Positions 1 through 13,109 are shown, counted from the stretch's first letter. The stretch is 64,000 nucleotides of DNA from Larix kaempferi (GCA_027924585.1 BSBM01000809.1:2373001-2437000), one strand, 5' to 3'. Notes: generated by a model not told the origin, from the letters alone. A program made the numbers and translations.

Positions 1-930
1 CGGTTCCCCTATCATGTGGCTTTTAAAGTTCATGTTAGGTGTTTAGAGATGATCGTTAAGCGTACCGTGGTTGACGAAGGTGCTTCCACTTCAGTGATGT
101 CTTTAGCTTGTTGGAAGGCTCTCGGCTCTCCTCCATTGCCGAAGTCTATGACCATGCTCACTACATTCGATGGTCCGTTCCTATAGAGGTCGAGGTGGTA
201 AATGCTCCCTTTGACTATAATATTTTATTGGGTCGGAATTGGATCTATGCTATGAGAGAGATCGTATCCTCTATCTTTAGAGTCATTTGATTTCCCCACG
301 AAGGCAATATTGTGACGGTCGATCAGATATCCTTTTCTAGTTCTAGTATCTTAGCATCGCCGGGATCTGTGGTCCCTCAAATAAAAAATTCTTAGCTGGA
401 AACTGGGAATGTTGGTGTAGGCTTTTATTCCTCCTTGATGGGATCTTTCTATTTTTTCGCACCAATATCCTTTATAGAAGCCATCTTCGATGATGCTCCT
501 TCATCGCTGCATCCTGTACCATTCCGGACATCATACTTTAATGATCCATGGACTCTATATTCCATGAGTTCCTCATTGGGATACTCTTCGCACATCGGAA
601 TGGCCATGCCCTTGTATGAAAATGAGATTTCTTATCATGATATTCAACAAGCAATTGCAGAGCCAGATCTCTCTTCTTTAGGGGTAGAGGAATAATATCC
701 TGTTATGTTGCCCGCATGGGTATTTGACTCCTCTTGTTCACATGACTGCCTTGATTATACTTTACCTTCAGATGTGGCCATTATCGAGGCCATGAACGGC
801 AATGACAAACCTTGGGAGGACCTTCATCATAGATCTTATTTCCTTCCCAACCTTGATCTTATTGAGAAAGATGAAAGTATTTCTGCCACGGTGACTTGTA
901 TCGGATCTTTCTTTACATATGTTTTAGATA
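1..930 (+). pseudogene. Decayed Ty3/gypsy protease and PR-RT spacer relic (Gypsy-1)
   Basis: This is the remains of a gypsy aspartic protease that would cut the Gag-Pol polyprotein inside virus-like particles. The first frame reads through a DEGAST site (Asp codon at 73-75), then shifts frame near 195 and continues to NILLGRNWIYAM before a stop at 288. A later block reads FPHEG..VDQ, and one near 815-850 reads PWEDLHHRSYFLP. All three blocks recur in the same order in the much better preserved element at 55977-57600, so this is a related family. Reverse transcriptase does not follow. The left end is cut by the window. The family assignment is firm; the exact lineage is not. Confidence 0.75.
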
Positions 931-3379
931 TGATCTTGGTACTAATGTTTCTTGGAGACAAGATTCTTAGCTGGAATTATGCTTGCTTACTGGTCCTGTT
1001 CGACACTTTGTTCGATCATGTCAGGTATATTCAGAACCTTGCATGTAGGTTTAGGCTTCCCCGCTGTTATGATGCATTTGAACCTTTTTCCATCCGAATT
1101 CGCCATAGGGTCAAACCTGTTGACCATTGGTGTGTTAGCCATCTTTATATGCATTTTGCACCAGTCTAACAGCAGAGCCTACCTAACATGGGTCACCCTA
1201 GTCAACACCCTTATGCCATTTTGGTTCCCATGCTAAGTTTTTGTCATAGGCTCGGGAGCCTTTTTAGATTTACCATGAATTTGAGAATAAGCCTCATATC
1301 TTTCTTTCTCATATATTTCTGGCCATCCCTGATAAGGCTCCCATTTTTGTATTTAAGTCGCAAGTTCATTTATTTTGATCCCGCTTGCGCTAATGAGCCT
1401 GATGTCGAATTCCACGCTTTTATCTCGTTATATAAGCCTCCATCTCTGATCTCATTTCCGTTAAGCTATGTATCACTTTGCCTTTGTGATTTCACATCCT
1501 TTACCCGGAGTAGACACCCCTTGAGCGACCTTATCTTGTTCATGTTCCTTGCGTTATGCATAGCTTTGTTCCATGCGCTTGGAACTAGTCTCGCATATCC
1601 CTGACACTCGTTTGCTCCCATGACGAGCATTCTTCCATCTCTCCTTTGAGATCGTTAAAAACATTAAGGAGGTCATGAGTATACTTGTCATTTCGGACTC
1701 GTTAAAGGATTTGAAGCGACATCCACTTAGGTATAAGTTTACCCCTTTTCCGAACCTTTGTGGATTAATTACGAAAAAGGTATACTCTAGTCATACGTGA
1801 CTAGAAGATTTCTTATCTCATTTTTTAACACTTTTTCGAGTGAGGAGACCAACTTTACGAAAATTGACTCCCCTTTTATGTTGAGTCGTGAATACATTGC
1901 ATTATACTGCTTGCCTTTGAGCCTTGTGCTAGCTCCCGCTTTCTTAGTTATTGGCCAGTTTCTTGAGCACTTTTCCTTCCGAGCCAAGCAGAGCCTTAAT
2001 TTATCTTTCACAGCTTGATGACACTTTACCTTGAGGGAACACCCCCCCGAGTGTCTATATACCGCACATGCTTCCTTGCATTGAGAATAGGTATGTTCCA
2101 TTTCCTAGAACTAGTTTTCTTTCTCATGACATGCGTTCCCTCACTGTTGTATCATAAGCAATTTTATTCTTTTTCAAGCTTTAGAATATGAAAGAGACAA
2201 AAAAAAATCATATAATTCAAAAATCCGGACGGGAAAATTTTTACTACCTTCTATTGGTAGCTGTCGTGTCGCCTTTGAACAAAGCATTCATCTACACTCC
2301 GTGTATCATGGGTTGAGGTATTAGTATGACCTTAGGAAGTTGTACTCACTTCTCAGATCTTACTCCATCGGCTGGTTAAGCTTCCATTCATTATGGAGCC
2401 TTTATTGATGCCTCATGCATCACAAAGTATATCAATATCTAGTGCTTGAGTCTCTGTTGCCCGAGTCTATCCATCTACTCATGCTCTTGTTCAAAGGAAG
2501 TCTTGCAACCAGATTTGACCACTCCTCAGATATCTTGACTATTGCATGTCGGCCATCCCTTATGAGTCCAGTTCGATCATGTTCTTCCAAATCTTTCAAC
2601 TTCGCTGCTACCTCGTGCTCATTGATGGGGGATCGATTAATGCCCTCCTTCGAGCGAATCTCATTCCATCGAATCCAACTCATTTATTCTGGAATCGATA
2701 TTTAGAGTCCCGTTCAGTGCCTTGAGACTTGCAATAATTAGTGGTAGGTCCTCTCACCATCGACAGTTGTGAATTCATTAATGTCCCCTGATCGATGGAT
2801 TCATCAAGTGTTCAACCTCAACACCTTTATTCGCACTTGGTGAATGTACTCAGTTCCTTGGTACCCATTTTCATTATTGGTGGGTTATCTTGAGAGTTTG
2901 TTAACAGTATACATAAATGACCGGTAATCAGATGATGTCATATCAGGTTCGACATCAGTACCCTTATTCACTTGATGGGACATGCACCGTAGATGGTTTG
3001 TGTAGAAGACCTTAGACTTCAGTGGTATCTTGTATATGCTACTTGTGACCGTGATTGTACCTATGAGAGATTGTTCTCATACATCAGCAGTTTGTACCAT
3101 CGGTCTGCATCAGATGTTTCCTCTTCAGTAGGAGACCATATCTTACTGTATATAGGTCATGGCTGTGACCATTCATGACATGTATTCACTATATACTGCC
3201 TATTCATGGCCATTGTATCATATTGCTATGTATTGTACCGATATGTACACATAGATATCATTGTATTGTGACGAGTGGGCTACTCCTACCATTTGTGTCT
3301 CCATCACTCCACTTCTGATATTTATAATGTATTTCGGCCATCGTAGTACCTTCTCTGACCTCACACATTAGGGGGCATC
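931..3379 (+). mobile_element. Non-coding 3' internal region of Gypsy-1 with polypurine tract
   Basis: No convincing coding sequence is present; the short ORFs here match nothing I know. The stretch belongs to the same element because a diverged copy of it, in the same order, lies at about 21110-23311. Shared landmarks include an A-rich block at about 2195, a segment near 2800-2940 and the run acattagggggcat just before the LTR. That G-rich run (about 3365-3378) is the likely polypurine tract, which primes plus-strand DNA synthesis. About 2.4 kb between the protease relic and the 3' LTR, with no RT, RNase H or integrase, implies a deleted or non-autonomous element. Confidence 0.6.
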
Positions 3380-4285
3380 TGTTACACCATATTTTGCCAC
3401 CTTGTGAGCATTTGCACTCCTTGGCCTCCATTATCCATTTATGGACTCATAACCACATTTTTGATCCTCCTGGAACCCTTTTCCCATATTTTTACTCTTA
3501 TACGCGAGCTGCTTCAATGCAACTCACGCATACGTAGGTTGCACCATTACAGTCCGCGTACATCGAGTTAATTGGTAAAAGAGAGTAAAATCTCCTTTTT
3601 CACTCCAAAAAGTGGCCATTGTGACCTTTGGCCCTCCATGTATCGTAAAACGACTCGATCCGACATTTCACTTGCCTTTGGAGGGTTATATATTGAGCCA
3701 TTATGCATGGAAGGAGAGGAGAAAGAGAAGAGCATTGAAACTCTATCGAAATTTTTCCTTACTTGAGTCTACATCCATTGATCCTAGTTGTTGTGAACCA
3801 TTTATGTTCACCTCCCAAACTCTTTCATATCTTGTGAAGGATTTGTTTGCCATTGTATGGGGGATTGGAGTGTTGGAGGCACAAGTGGAGGGATCTAGTT
3901 CTTGTTTCAAATGAGTTGCCGATAGGAGGTTGTATCTTATGCTTCTTGTTCATATTAATAGAAATACTCATTTTCTCATCCATTTATATTGTGAATGATC
4001 ATTTACTATCATTGGGTACATTTGCTTATATATATATCATGGATTATGCTATTGTATATGCTGACCTCTTTTATATATCATATGCACTTGTTTGCGTTTA
4101 TCGTTGAGACTAAGCTGCAGGTTCAAGTGGTGTGATTCAAAATCTCAACGGGATTCTTCATCAGACATCTGGATTGAGGTAGGTCCTTTATTCTATTTAT
4201 CCGCATTTACATTTATATAGCATATGTTGGGAAGTGAGTTGATTTCTTGGGTTCATCTGTCTGTTGTGGTCTACCCCAAGCCATA
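3380..4285 (+). repeat. 3' LTR of Gypsy-1 (right edge approximate)
   Basis: The repeat begins with TGTTACACC directly after the polypurine tract. The related copy begins with TGTAGCTTT at 23312. Both share a late block, gtggt..acccc.agccatagg (here at 4265-4287), which I take to be near the right end. No 5' partner is visible, so the edge is inferred only from where similarity stops. Confidence 0.5.
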
Positions 4286-4705
4286 GGAAGTTTTTTTCTG
4301 TAACACCTTTATTTTTCAAAAACATGTTTTTTGTGATTGAATCTCAAATCCATTATCTTTGGAAGATCGTTAAGTGGCTCATTACCATCAAGCCAATCCA
4401 TCTGCATGCGAAGAATGGAGACATTATCTCCATCCAGTCCAATTATCTAGCATTTTATAATAGAGAAGCCTTCGAAAGAATCTTCTAAATAATTCCTATA
4501 CCTACCAAGGAATGAATACTTTTTAATGGTAGTTTTTGATCTTTTGGAGAACTGAGTGAATGCCCTACTTACCAAATATGATAAATCGAAATCGACTAGA
4601 AAAATTGAAGTACAAGTTTCTACATTGATTCAAGGTAAATTAATAATTTGGAACATCATTTTCCATCCACTCATGAACACAGTTACTCGTATCGACAATA
4701 ACATA
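4286..4705. other. Unassigned spacer between two gypsy elements
   Basis: An ORF of 74 codons overlaps this spacer (4264-4488) but has no recognisable domain. I see no terminal repeats and no RNA gene. The last five bases, ACATA, would be one half of the target site duplication of the next element, but its other end is lost. Confidence 0.3.
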
Positions 4706-5340
4706 TGTTGGCACGGGATAGACCCGTAGGAAGTGTGGAAGCCGAGAGGCACGAAAGCCAAATCCCGCGAAAGAAGGAATTACCGTGAAGTCTAAGGAAG
4801 TGCAAGAATAGTTTAGAATATTTAGTTGCTAAGTCGGCCAACATGGCCATTTTGTAATAGGATAGAAGCATACAAATAGAAGCATATTGTAAGCCTAAAG
4901 GCATCGGAGTTTAGAAGATTAATGCGATCTTTTGGATTTTGTTGACTATTCCCTCCGAGTTTTGTTCCATTGATGTTAATGAATGAAGATGTTCGGTTAT
5001 AAATTCTGTTGTTATGCGATGATGGGTTATTTAAATTCTTTCTGTTGATTTGTGTTGATACATGTTGTTTGTTAACGCGAATATGCTGTTGAATCTGCCT
5101 TGAGATAAATATGCGAATGTTTGGTTAAATAGACTGTTGTAAATATTGTAATCTCTGGTTAACGTGTACATATCTTCTTCGCAACTGTGGAAGCTTGGTT
5201 CCTGCAACACCCTTATCTGCCTCGGGTGAGACCTCACCTGCTTTGCGGGTGTTGCTAGGAAGGGTAACTCCTTTCCGGGCCGGTGAATAAGGGGTTGTTG
5301 ACGACATAGTGAACCCTTGTCGAAAGACCCTGTGTCAACA
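4706..5340 (+). repeat. 5' LTR of Gypsy-2
   Basis: The repeat starts TGTTGGCACGGG and ends CTGTGTCAACA, so the termini form the short inverted repeat TGTTG...CAACA expected of an LTR. It is followed at 5341 by aatggttctgttgccggga, which resembles the TGGCGCCGTTGCCGGG-type primer site common in plant Tat/Athila elements, with some mismatches. Gag-like coding starts 40 bases further on. The matching 3' LTR is not in the window. Confidence 0.75.
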
Positions 5341-7740
5341 AATGGTTCTGTTGCCGGGACCCTGAGAAGGAAGAAGAGGATATGCTATGGCATCCGACGA
5401 AGCCAGAAATCCAAGAGTGGTTCGGTCAGAAAGCAGAAGAGTTTGCGAAAGAAGAAAGGAGGAACCCGGTAGAGACAGTAGAAAGTTGGTTACAAAAGCA
5501 CATATACTCGGATATCCATGAAATATTCTTTGCCAAATTTCCAATAATACTACAGGAGTGGCTCGCACAGTTGACATTCATAGGACACACCAACCAGAGT
5601 ATCGGATCAGATCAGTGGACTCCAGAACTAATTCAATAGCTGAAGCAAATCAACAATACAGTATCAAGGGATGTTGATTTATGGATCGATAGTATCCTAG
5701 AGGGGTACATCACTGAGTTTGCAGTAGATACCAACAGTTCGTACATCGACGTGGAGAGATGATTTTTTAGGGGACCAGGTGGTAGGTTCGTCCTGTCGCT
5801 GAACCTGTGGATTAATATGCTGGTGTGCGAAAAGGGCATGATGAAAATGACCTCCGATGAGTAGACAGATCGGTGTGCAGGGGTTGTAGGTATTGCATGG
5901 TTACGGATCCGCTAGGAAAGATGCAAGGTAGATGGACATGAGCAACGACGAATTTCTAAGGGAAGTTGAGGAAGACTGTGGCACCTTGAGAAGTGGAACG
6001 ATATTTCGACATCCTGATAAGAGGAGGAGGACTGAGGAAGAGTCCCTCGAGAGGACCGGAAGGGAAGACTACGCAACAGGGCCACAGAGGACAGAGCTCC
6101 CTTATTACGAGGAGGAAGGCGGTGACCAGGTTACCCCAGAAGAAGGGCGGATCGTAAGCTACCACATACCTTCGACCCTGCACGCCACCTATCAATTTAA
6201 AGGAAACACCACAAGTAATTCGCAGAGCTGCCCCACGTGTAGTGGGAAAAGTAGCGCATCAGTAAGTAACAATAGTAGGAACACCCCGATGGCGGACGAT
6301 ACGAAGATGCCGAGTTTCGTAGGAAGCGGGATGGAGGATCCTGAATAGTTTTGGTTTTTATGCGAAGCAGTGTGGATCGTGAAGCGGGTCCAAAATGAAG
6401 ACATCAAAAAAGGGTAGTTGGCGATGACCTTTTGGGGCCGTGCGCTGGAATGGTTCATAAAATATACTAAGGTTCCAGGGAAAACATTGGCAAAAATCAA
6501 AGCAGCGATGACTCAGGAATTTAAAAAACCCAAGTCAGAAGGATAGTACATTACTGAGCTCAAATAGATTAGGCAATACCCGAATGAACCAGTATGGGAG
6601 TTTGACCAGAGATACAGGACACTGATGGCGAAAGTCAGTTTTCCAATAAACGACCTGCAGCATAAACAGTGGTTTATCGCCGGGCTGGTACCACATATCA
6701 GAGGACCATTGATGCAACAGAAGGTTGCGAACCAAGACAAAGCATTAGAAATCGCGATGAAACTAAAGGCTTCGCCGATCGGAGAGACTGGTTTTGGAAT
6801 GGATAAGATTCAAGCACAACTGGCTACATTGAATCTCCAACTGGAGGACATGAAGCAAGGGAAAAATAACCGCACAGATGTATGGTGCACCAGATGTAGG
6901 ATGAAAGGCCATCATAAGGATAACTGTTTAGTGTTTCAGCAGTATTTGGATTTAGGGACGCCGAACCCCCTTTGCTAGGAAGGCCTACCATGGTGCCCCA
7001 TTTTCCAGGCCAGGGGGCATTGAATAGAGGACTGCATATACTTACAGAGGATGGTGTCGAAACCGGTGAGTCTGTATTGTAAATTCTATCGATCAGTGGA
7101 GCATGACGAAAAGGATTACAGAGCACACGGTTTGCTGTAAGAATGGAACATGGATGCATACCTGGTAAAGGGAGAAGAGCAACAATTGGGACTGCAGCAG
7201 CTGCAGTATGCCCAGCAACAACCGCAGTTTATGCAGATGCCACAATTTGACCAAGGATAGTATGGGAAACTACAGTATGGCGCACCGCAGTATCCACAAC
7301 CATAGTACCAGCAGCCGCTGTATCAACAATACCCACAACCACAGTATCAGTAGCCATAATACCAGCAGGCGTAGTACGGACCACCGTGCGGAGGATTCGG
7401 TGGAGGGTTCCGGGGAGGACGTGGTGGTGGTGCTGGAAGGGGAGGGGCTAAGGACCTCCTACATGTTATAATTGTGGGCAACAAGGACATTTCACAAGGG
7501 ATTTCCCGAATCAGGCCTCGCCATGCACATATTGCAGCGGAACAGACCAGCGGAAGAAAACTCAGATTTGGAAGCTGGGAAATTCAATTCCGTTTTTGGG
7601 AGTCACATGGCCAAAATTGGAAAACTCCAAGAGTGAAATGCATTGGGATAGAGATCATAGGTTGGAATTGCTTTATAAACCTAGTGAAGGCAAGAATCTC
7701 TGTGGATCTAGGAGCATGTACGTTTCTATTCCCACCCTAA
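5341..7740 (+). pseudogene. gag: Gypsy-2 Gag polyprotein, stop-riddled
   Basis: Gag forms the capsid shell and packages the RNA. The readable frames run from 5382. A capsid-like block at about 6420-6780 resembles the retrotransposon Gag family: WGRALEWF, then a tryptophan- and phenylalanine-spaced helical region. A CX2CX4HX4C zinc knuckle follows at 6886-6927 and a damaged cysteine-rich block at about 6980-7035. A Q/Y-rich low-complexity tract (7150-7375) is followed by a glycine-arginine RGG box (7375-7450). A last knuckle at 7464-7505 ends in Phe where Cys is expected. About twelve stops interrupt the frame and most are TAG at positions where Gln fits. No protease or RT follows, so the element is truncated. 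Confidence 0.75.
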
Positions 7741-8491
7741 AGAGCACTAGAGGGAAGGGTCTCCTGAGGGACTATGTAGCAAAGAAGGGGACCTTCCTTG
7801 TGTTGTGTGTGGTAGGTATTATGGGTGTAAAGGCTATCTAAGATCAGTTGAGACGCTTGTAGCTCTGTGGTTGAGCTCACTATCTTAGAATTATCCTTCC
7901 CTATTTCCCTACATGCTTGACAAACCCAACTGTGTGTTGGCTTAGCATGAGTAATTGTGACTGTGGTTGTGAGTGAGCGTAAGTAGTTCCTCCTTAGTGG
8001 ATACATAGCCTAGCTCGAGGGTGGTCTCTCAGCTGAAATAATATAGGATGGACAGAGACCTATGGTTGGGTGGAACGTTTCTCCTCCACAGCCAGTTGCT
8101 TGGACAACTTCAATTAAAGATAAGTGTTTATTGGTTATTTATGATAAAATTGTGTATTATGGATGACTGTTAATTATGCTAAATTGAATGAGATGACCCA
8201 GTTTGAATGATCCAATTGATTTGTTAAAATTGAATGATTGCAAACAGCATAAGATGATTTTATCTTTGTGCATGACTAATTGTTATGCCTGTGTTGAATA
8301 TGTTGATATATGCATGTTGTGTGTGTAATTTATTTCAATTCCACTGTGTATCTTTAATATGCATTGCACACGCATTTAAATGTTCATGAATTTGGTAATA
8401 CGACCTTAGAGGTGAATCTTATCACGTCGTGGATCCATCATGTTCCCTCCATTGGTCGGTTTGATGGGAGAGGACGTGACATATTTTACAT
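7741..8491. other. Unassigned AT-rich spacer
   Basis: Nothing codes here with confidence. It may hold a further part of Gypsy-2 or the missing 3' end of the minus-strand element that follows, but I find no LTR matching 4706-5340 or 12190-13072. Confidence 0.3.
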
Positions 8492-10033
8492 CTAGGCAAT
8501 AACTAATTCTACTATGTTACATTCATTTTCATCAGTCCGTGAAAATTGAAGGAGTTCAGACTGTCTTTCTGAGTTAAGACAGGTAGTTTCAGTATGATAA
8601 CATCTGGGTTCCATATCTAAAAAATAATTTCCCAATATAGAGTATGTAAAATTCACCGATTCATTCCTTCCTTCCAATTCAGTCACATTGAACTTTATAT
8701 GTGGTTCTCTTAGTACCTTAGTCTGATTTTTCTTGTTTTGATAAGGTAACCGCAAGTGAGACCAATCTGTAGCAAAGTATCCATTTAGTTTGCTTGACCA
8801 ATCTCTACTTAGCAACAAACCATAATCCTCAAGTATATCAACCACGACTATATCAATAAATTGGAAAACCCTTTGATCCGCAGCTAATCTTATTAAAACA
8901 TTCTCCATCTCTCCCACTACTATGACACCCGATCTATCAAGTTGAATAATACTAGAGGGAGAGGGGATTGGTTGTCCATTAATATTTTTACTAATCGACA
9001 ATGGAATAACATTAGATGAAGATCCCGAGTCCACCAAGCAATTATACACATTATAATTAAAAATCTCAAAAGTAAGTAGAAAAGGTGGGATATGAGATTT
9101 AGATTTACCACCAATACTAGCTTCGTTAATCTCAATGTATGATTCAACGATGACTTGCGGCTTATTTATACTAGCATAGTTAATTGTTGTTTCATTGAGG
9201 TCAAAAGCTTCCAATAATATTTTTCTCTGCAGTAGAAATTTGCACATTTCAAATAAGGATACATTAGCTTTGGTATTTTTAATATCTTCAATGATATCAT
9301 ACCCCATATTTTAATTTCCTCCAATATTTCCACCTATAATAGAATTATTTGATGAATGGGTTGTTTGTTTATGAGTAACAGAAGATGACTCTTTTGAAAC
9401 TTCTAATGGATTAATAGGTCTTTTCTTTGCCATCTTTTGTTGTGGTTGAGTTTCCGCACTTGTCTTATTTTGAGCTTTGGAAGCCGCATTGCTTGTTTTT
9501 ACTTTTGGGACTGATATGTTTTGATATTCAATTGGTCCTTTGCTCCTAGTTGCATAATCAATAGATGAGGCTTGTACATTCTGAATTTATTCTATTTCTT
9601 CTTCATCTTCCAAATCAAGATTCGGTGCCCAGTCCCATAAAACAAGTGTGGTTTCTTCATTTTCCTCCCTTGCCTCATTTGATTGGATATCATCATTATC
9701 TTCTTCATCTAGGAGTTGTTTGTCCAAAAGTTGATTTGTTACAAAAGTCATAGAATTTATAGATTGTGGACAAGTTTTTTCGGAATGGTCTTCTTGGTGG
9801 AACGTACAAAAGTGGTCCATACCTACTTCATTCAAATTAAGAATAGATGCTTCATTTGCTGGAGGATTTGGACTTTCTTCTCTTTTCTTATAGAAAGGTT
9901 TAAAAGGTTTTCTTGCATATGAACTAGCTCCCTTTTCTTTCTCCAAATCCACTCTCTTATTGGATAAATTTTGAACAAAATTGACTTCATTTTCTAGCTC
10001 ATTTGATTGTTCTTCTTCGGGATTTGTTAACAA
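8492..10033 (-). pseudogene. Gypsy-3 Gag C-terminus and aspartic protease
   Basis: Read on the minus strand, one frame runs from 10033 to 8492 with only two stops (near 9587 and 9310). It opens with an acidic and lysine-rich Gag tail containing a knuckle-like CX2HX4HX4C block, with His replacing the second Cys. A linker leads to the protease: CLVDSGSSSNV holds the catalytic DSG (Asp at residue 93 of the 271-residue segment 9307-8492), and DYGLLLSRDWSSKLNGYF is a conserved motif downstream of plant gypsy proteases. Pol is missing after it. The open frame is long for this window, so the fragment is less decayed than Gypsy-1. Confidence 0.85.
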
Positions 10034-10671
10034 TAATGATTTCTCGGAAGCAATAGACTTAGATTATGTTTCCACTGCGTGTTTACAATACTATTCATAT
10101 ATGTTTTGACCTTCTTAGCCTCTTCAAATTTTTCTGTCAAAGTATTTTTACATGAACGCTTAACAAACATAGCCAGAGATGGATGTAATGATGTAGTATA
10201 ATATTCAATTAAATACTCTTCTATAGGTTTAGAGGTAGCACTGAAGTTATTCAAAACGATGGTAAATCTTTGATTAAAATCCTACACCTTTTCCCTTTTA
10301 TCCATCTTAAGAGTTGGTAATTCTTTCATAAGTGATGCTAAGGTTCGTTGTTCACCAAATTTACTTAAGAAAACTTTTTCAAAACTGTCCCAATCAGTTA
10401 TTGAACTAGTTTGTAAACTAAAAAACCATGATGAAGCTTTAGGTTCGAAAGTATAAGGGAATAAATGACACACCACATCTTCATGTTCTACATCTAGCAA
10501 ATTTAAGGCTAGATAAAAACTTTTCAAATGATCATTTGCAAAAATCCCTTTTCCAAGATCAAGTTTAGGTAACGCCCTCTTTGGATGTTTAGGAAAATCA
10601 TGTAAAGGAGCGGGTAAATTCAAATTTCCTCTATCCATCCAAGCAAGTGGTTGATTAGAATTATAATCCAT
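10027..10671 (-). pseudogene. gag: Gypsy-3 Gag capsid region
   Basis: On the minus strand this reads as a retrotransposon Gag capsid: ASSWFFSL..., then DWDSFEKVFLSKFGE, the conserved helix spacing of the Retrotrans_gag family. A single stop near 10280 separates the first 129 codons from the next 75; both are in one frame. Near 10030 the frame shifts by one into the protease frame. The methionine at 10671 is probably internal, because more Gag-like coding lies further upstream at 12150-11740. Confidence 0.85.
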
Positions 10672-11740
10672 ATGACCAATGCATAGAGGAGATTGTGGAG
10701 GTGAGTGTGGAGGTGACTATGTGTGTTGAGAAGAGACTGGCTCGAGAGAAGCATGGGGGCTTCACTAGAAGGAAATATAATACCACGTTAATTCATATTG
10801 CGGTATTAAGTATTCATGAAAACCTAAAAATTATATTGCTTATATATTAAGGGGCAACGGGTTTTTTTTATTTAATGTAACAATACAAAAATACTTTGGG
10901 GTCTTTTTTATATGGGCGGGCTAACAAATATTTGCCAAATGGAGATGGCAGGATCATGGCCGGATGAGAAATGGGGTTGAGGCAAGGCTCGGGCTTACCA
11001 GTACGTAGGGAAATCACATCTTGAGGAATGCTTGAGGCCAGGGGGTTTCGTGGTGAAGTGGGTTTCCAGTCGATCATAGTCGAGAGACAATGGTCATTGA
11101 CAACCAATTGTTACCAATAACACTCAGCCAGTTGTTACCAATAGCCTTGGGAGGCTCTAAGCCTCCAAGGCCTGTTATAGGCCCTCGATAGGCCTTGGGG
11201 GCTTGAATACCCAACCACTCATTCCTATTATAGGCCTTGGGAGGTTTAGTTAGCCTCCTAGAGCTTGTTACAGGCCCCGGGGGATTGGACACCTAGCCCA
11301 CAATAGGGTTAGTCGGCAATTGGGGAACTGCAACATGCAATCTAAATGTTGTACTATGTGCATTGGCTCTAGTGACATACAAGAAGTGATCTCCTATCTC
11401 TTCATTAGACCATTAGATGTTGCAAATCATAATGATATGTGGTTGAGTAATTGCATTGTGGGTGAAGTAATGTGCATCCACAATATACATCGAAAGAAGC
11501 AAGGTGCATTGTAGAATGCATGTGGAGTCATAAGAGGGGTATCATATCAATATACTAGGTAGAAATATAAAGGGGTATAAAAAATGTTAATGAAAAAATT
11601 GATACATACAATATCTAGTGAAAATAGGGGTTTTTTTAAATTGGGAAGGCATATTGGGAGGGGGTTAAAAAAAACAATTTTGGAAGGTATTTTTTCCAAT
11701 ATTCAGTGAAATTAGGGGTATTGTTTCAGATGCCATCAAT
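10672..11740. other. Interruption inside Gypsy-3 Gag, unidentified insertion
   Basis: Gag-like reading stops near 11740 and resumes by 10671, yet the bases between do not code for Gag. This suggests an insertion of about 1 kb, but I cannot define terminal repeats or a target duplication. It contains a GC-rich degenerate repeat listed separately. Confidence 0.35.
11141..11284. repeat. Degenerate repeat with hairpin, based on taggccttgggagg
   Basis: The motif taggccttggg recurs at about 11141, 11189 and 11230. In two places it is followed by its own reverse complement within about 15 bases (ccttgggaggct / aagcctccaagg), so each unit could fold as a hairpin. It is GC-rich compared with the flanks. 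Confidence 0.55.
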
Positions 11741-12189
11741 GAACGTGCTATGATAGCAATTTATTGAGTGAATCCCCCGTGGGGAGAAGATGGTCTCAAC
11801 TAATCAATAGGTTTTTGTATTTCTTGTAAAGATAAATAGACCAATTCTTCCAATGATTTGACAAGAACATAGTCCTTATTTTGTATAGCTCTTCTCCTAG
11901 GAGCATGCCTTTTAGGAAATAGAGTTACTATAGGTAATCCTCCAAGTTTCATAACGTAAGATCTATGTACCGCCTAAAATTATTTACTTCTTGATGGGAG
12001 GAAACATACAAAGTTTCAATGTGTTCAATCTTAGAGTTAGGATTTTCGTGATAATTAGTTTCTTGTTCAGTTTTGGGTATCGAATCCTTGGGTTGAGATG
12101 TTTCAAGTGGAGACCCAAATAAATTTCCTCGAGGGAATGGACTTCCACTACCATACATACACTGGTATCCCTCCTTCTAGCACCAAATA
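11741..12189 (-). pseudogene. Gypsy-3 leader, primer-binding site and Gag N-terminus
   Basis: Directly inside the LTR the minus strand reads TTTGGTGCTAGAAGGAGGG (about 12167-12187), a plausible primer site of the TGGCGCTAGAAGG kind with one change at the CpG. A short frame follows (from 12158), rich in Ser, Pro, Glu and Asn. It can be followed with frameshifts through PKRHAPRRRA and a Leu/Glu block to near 11740. The composition fits a Gag N-terminus, but I cannot place a start codon with confidence. Confidence 0.5.
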
Positions 12190-13072
12190 TGTTGACACCT
12201 GGAAAATCCTTGTGTCGACAATAGGGGTTCTCCCCAATGAAAAGCCCCAATTAAACTATCCACTATTTGGAATAGGGAACCCATCCGGTTTACGATCCAA
12301 ATACTGTATAATGTGTTCTTCTGATGATTTTGTCGGTTATAGACCGATACACTATTTTGGATTTTATTATTTTTTATGCAAATGCATATTTATAATTCTA
12401 AATGATATGATTATGCTTATACTTGATTGATGGGTAGAAAGAGGCCTCATAAAGTGATGCGCAGGTTCTTACCCCTCGTCTTAGCATACCTTTACTATCA
12501 TTCAAGCAAGGGATGTCCTAAAATTTTAATCTATCTAACCTATCCTTGCAAGGAGCAGAAATTAAAAGAAAGTAATGATTGTAAACTACTTAATACAATC
12601 CCATAAGATAGCTGTTGAAAGAAATGTATTTAACAATCACAAGATAAAATTAACACAAAGATAGCTTTGGTATTGACATTTATTTCATTCATTAATCATA
12701 AATACACAGAGAGCTACATTTTATATTCATAAAAAATGTGATGTTTCACAAACCATTAAAAGAATCCAATAGCAAAAGGAAAGATCTTACTGCATATTGA
12801 TGAACAAATGAAGAAATACATTATGCACATTCATTCATATAATTCCATGCAACATTCCATGTATGACTTCACCCATCAAAAACTATCTTTCTCATTAAAA
12901 GAAAATAGTTTCTCACAAGTGGGATTAGTACAATCTTTCACAAGCCAAAATCCCCTTTGTTGTCTAGTCTCCTCTATTTATCTTTACAAACTCAGCCTTA
13001 TTGTGACTTATCACTTCATATTCCCTTAAAACCTTTTGTTTTCCACAATTTTGTCCTTTTGTGATTGCAACA
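12190..13072 (-). repeat. Probable 5' LTR of Gypsy-3 (outer edge uncertain)
   Basis: On the minus strand the block runs from TGTTGCAATCAC to CCAGGTGTCAACA, giving TGTTG...CAACA ends, and is followed by a primer-site-like sequence. A TATA-like ataaatagagg lies near 12970-12980. A rival outer edge (TGATAAGTCAC, near 13015) cannot be excluded, because no second LTR is visible for comparison. Confidence 0.55.
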
Positions 13073-13109
13073 TAAATAATCAAAATATTAAATATAATAC
13101 AAAATTACA

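Noticed and set aside
1-1604. Separate small genes from the overlapping ORFs at 705, 952 and 1188.
   Set aside because: They overlap in different frames, and only the PWEDLHHRSYFLP part matches anything, which belongs to the retroelement spacer.
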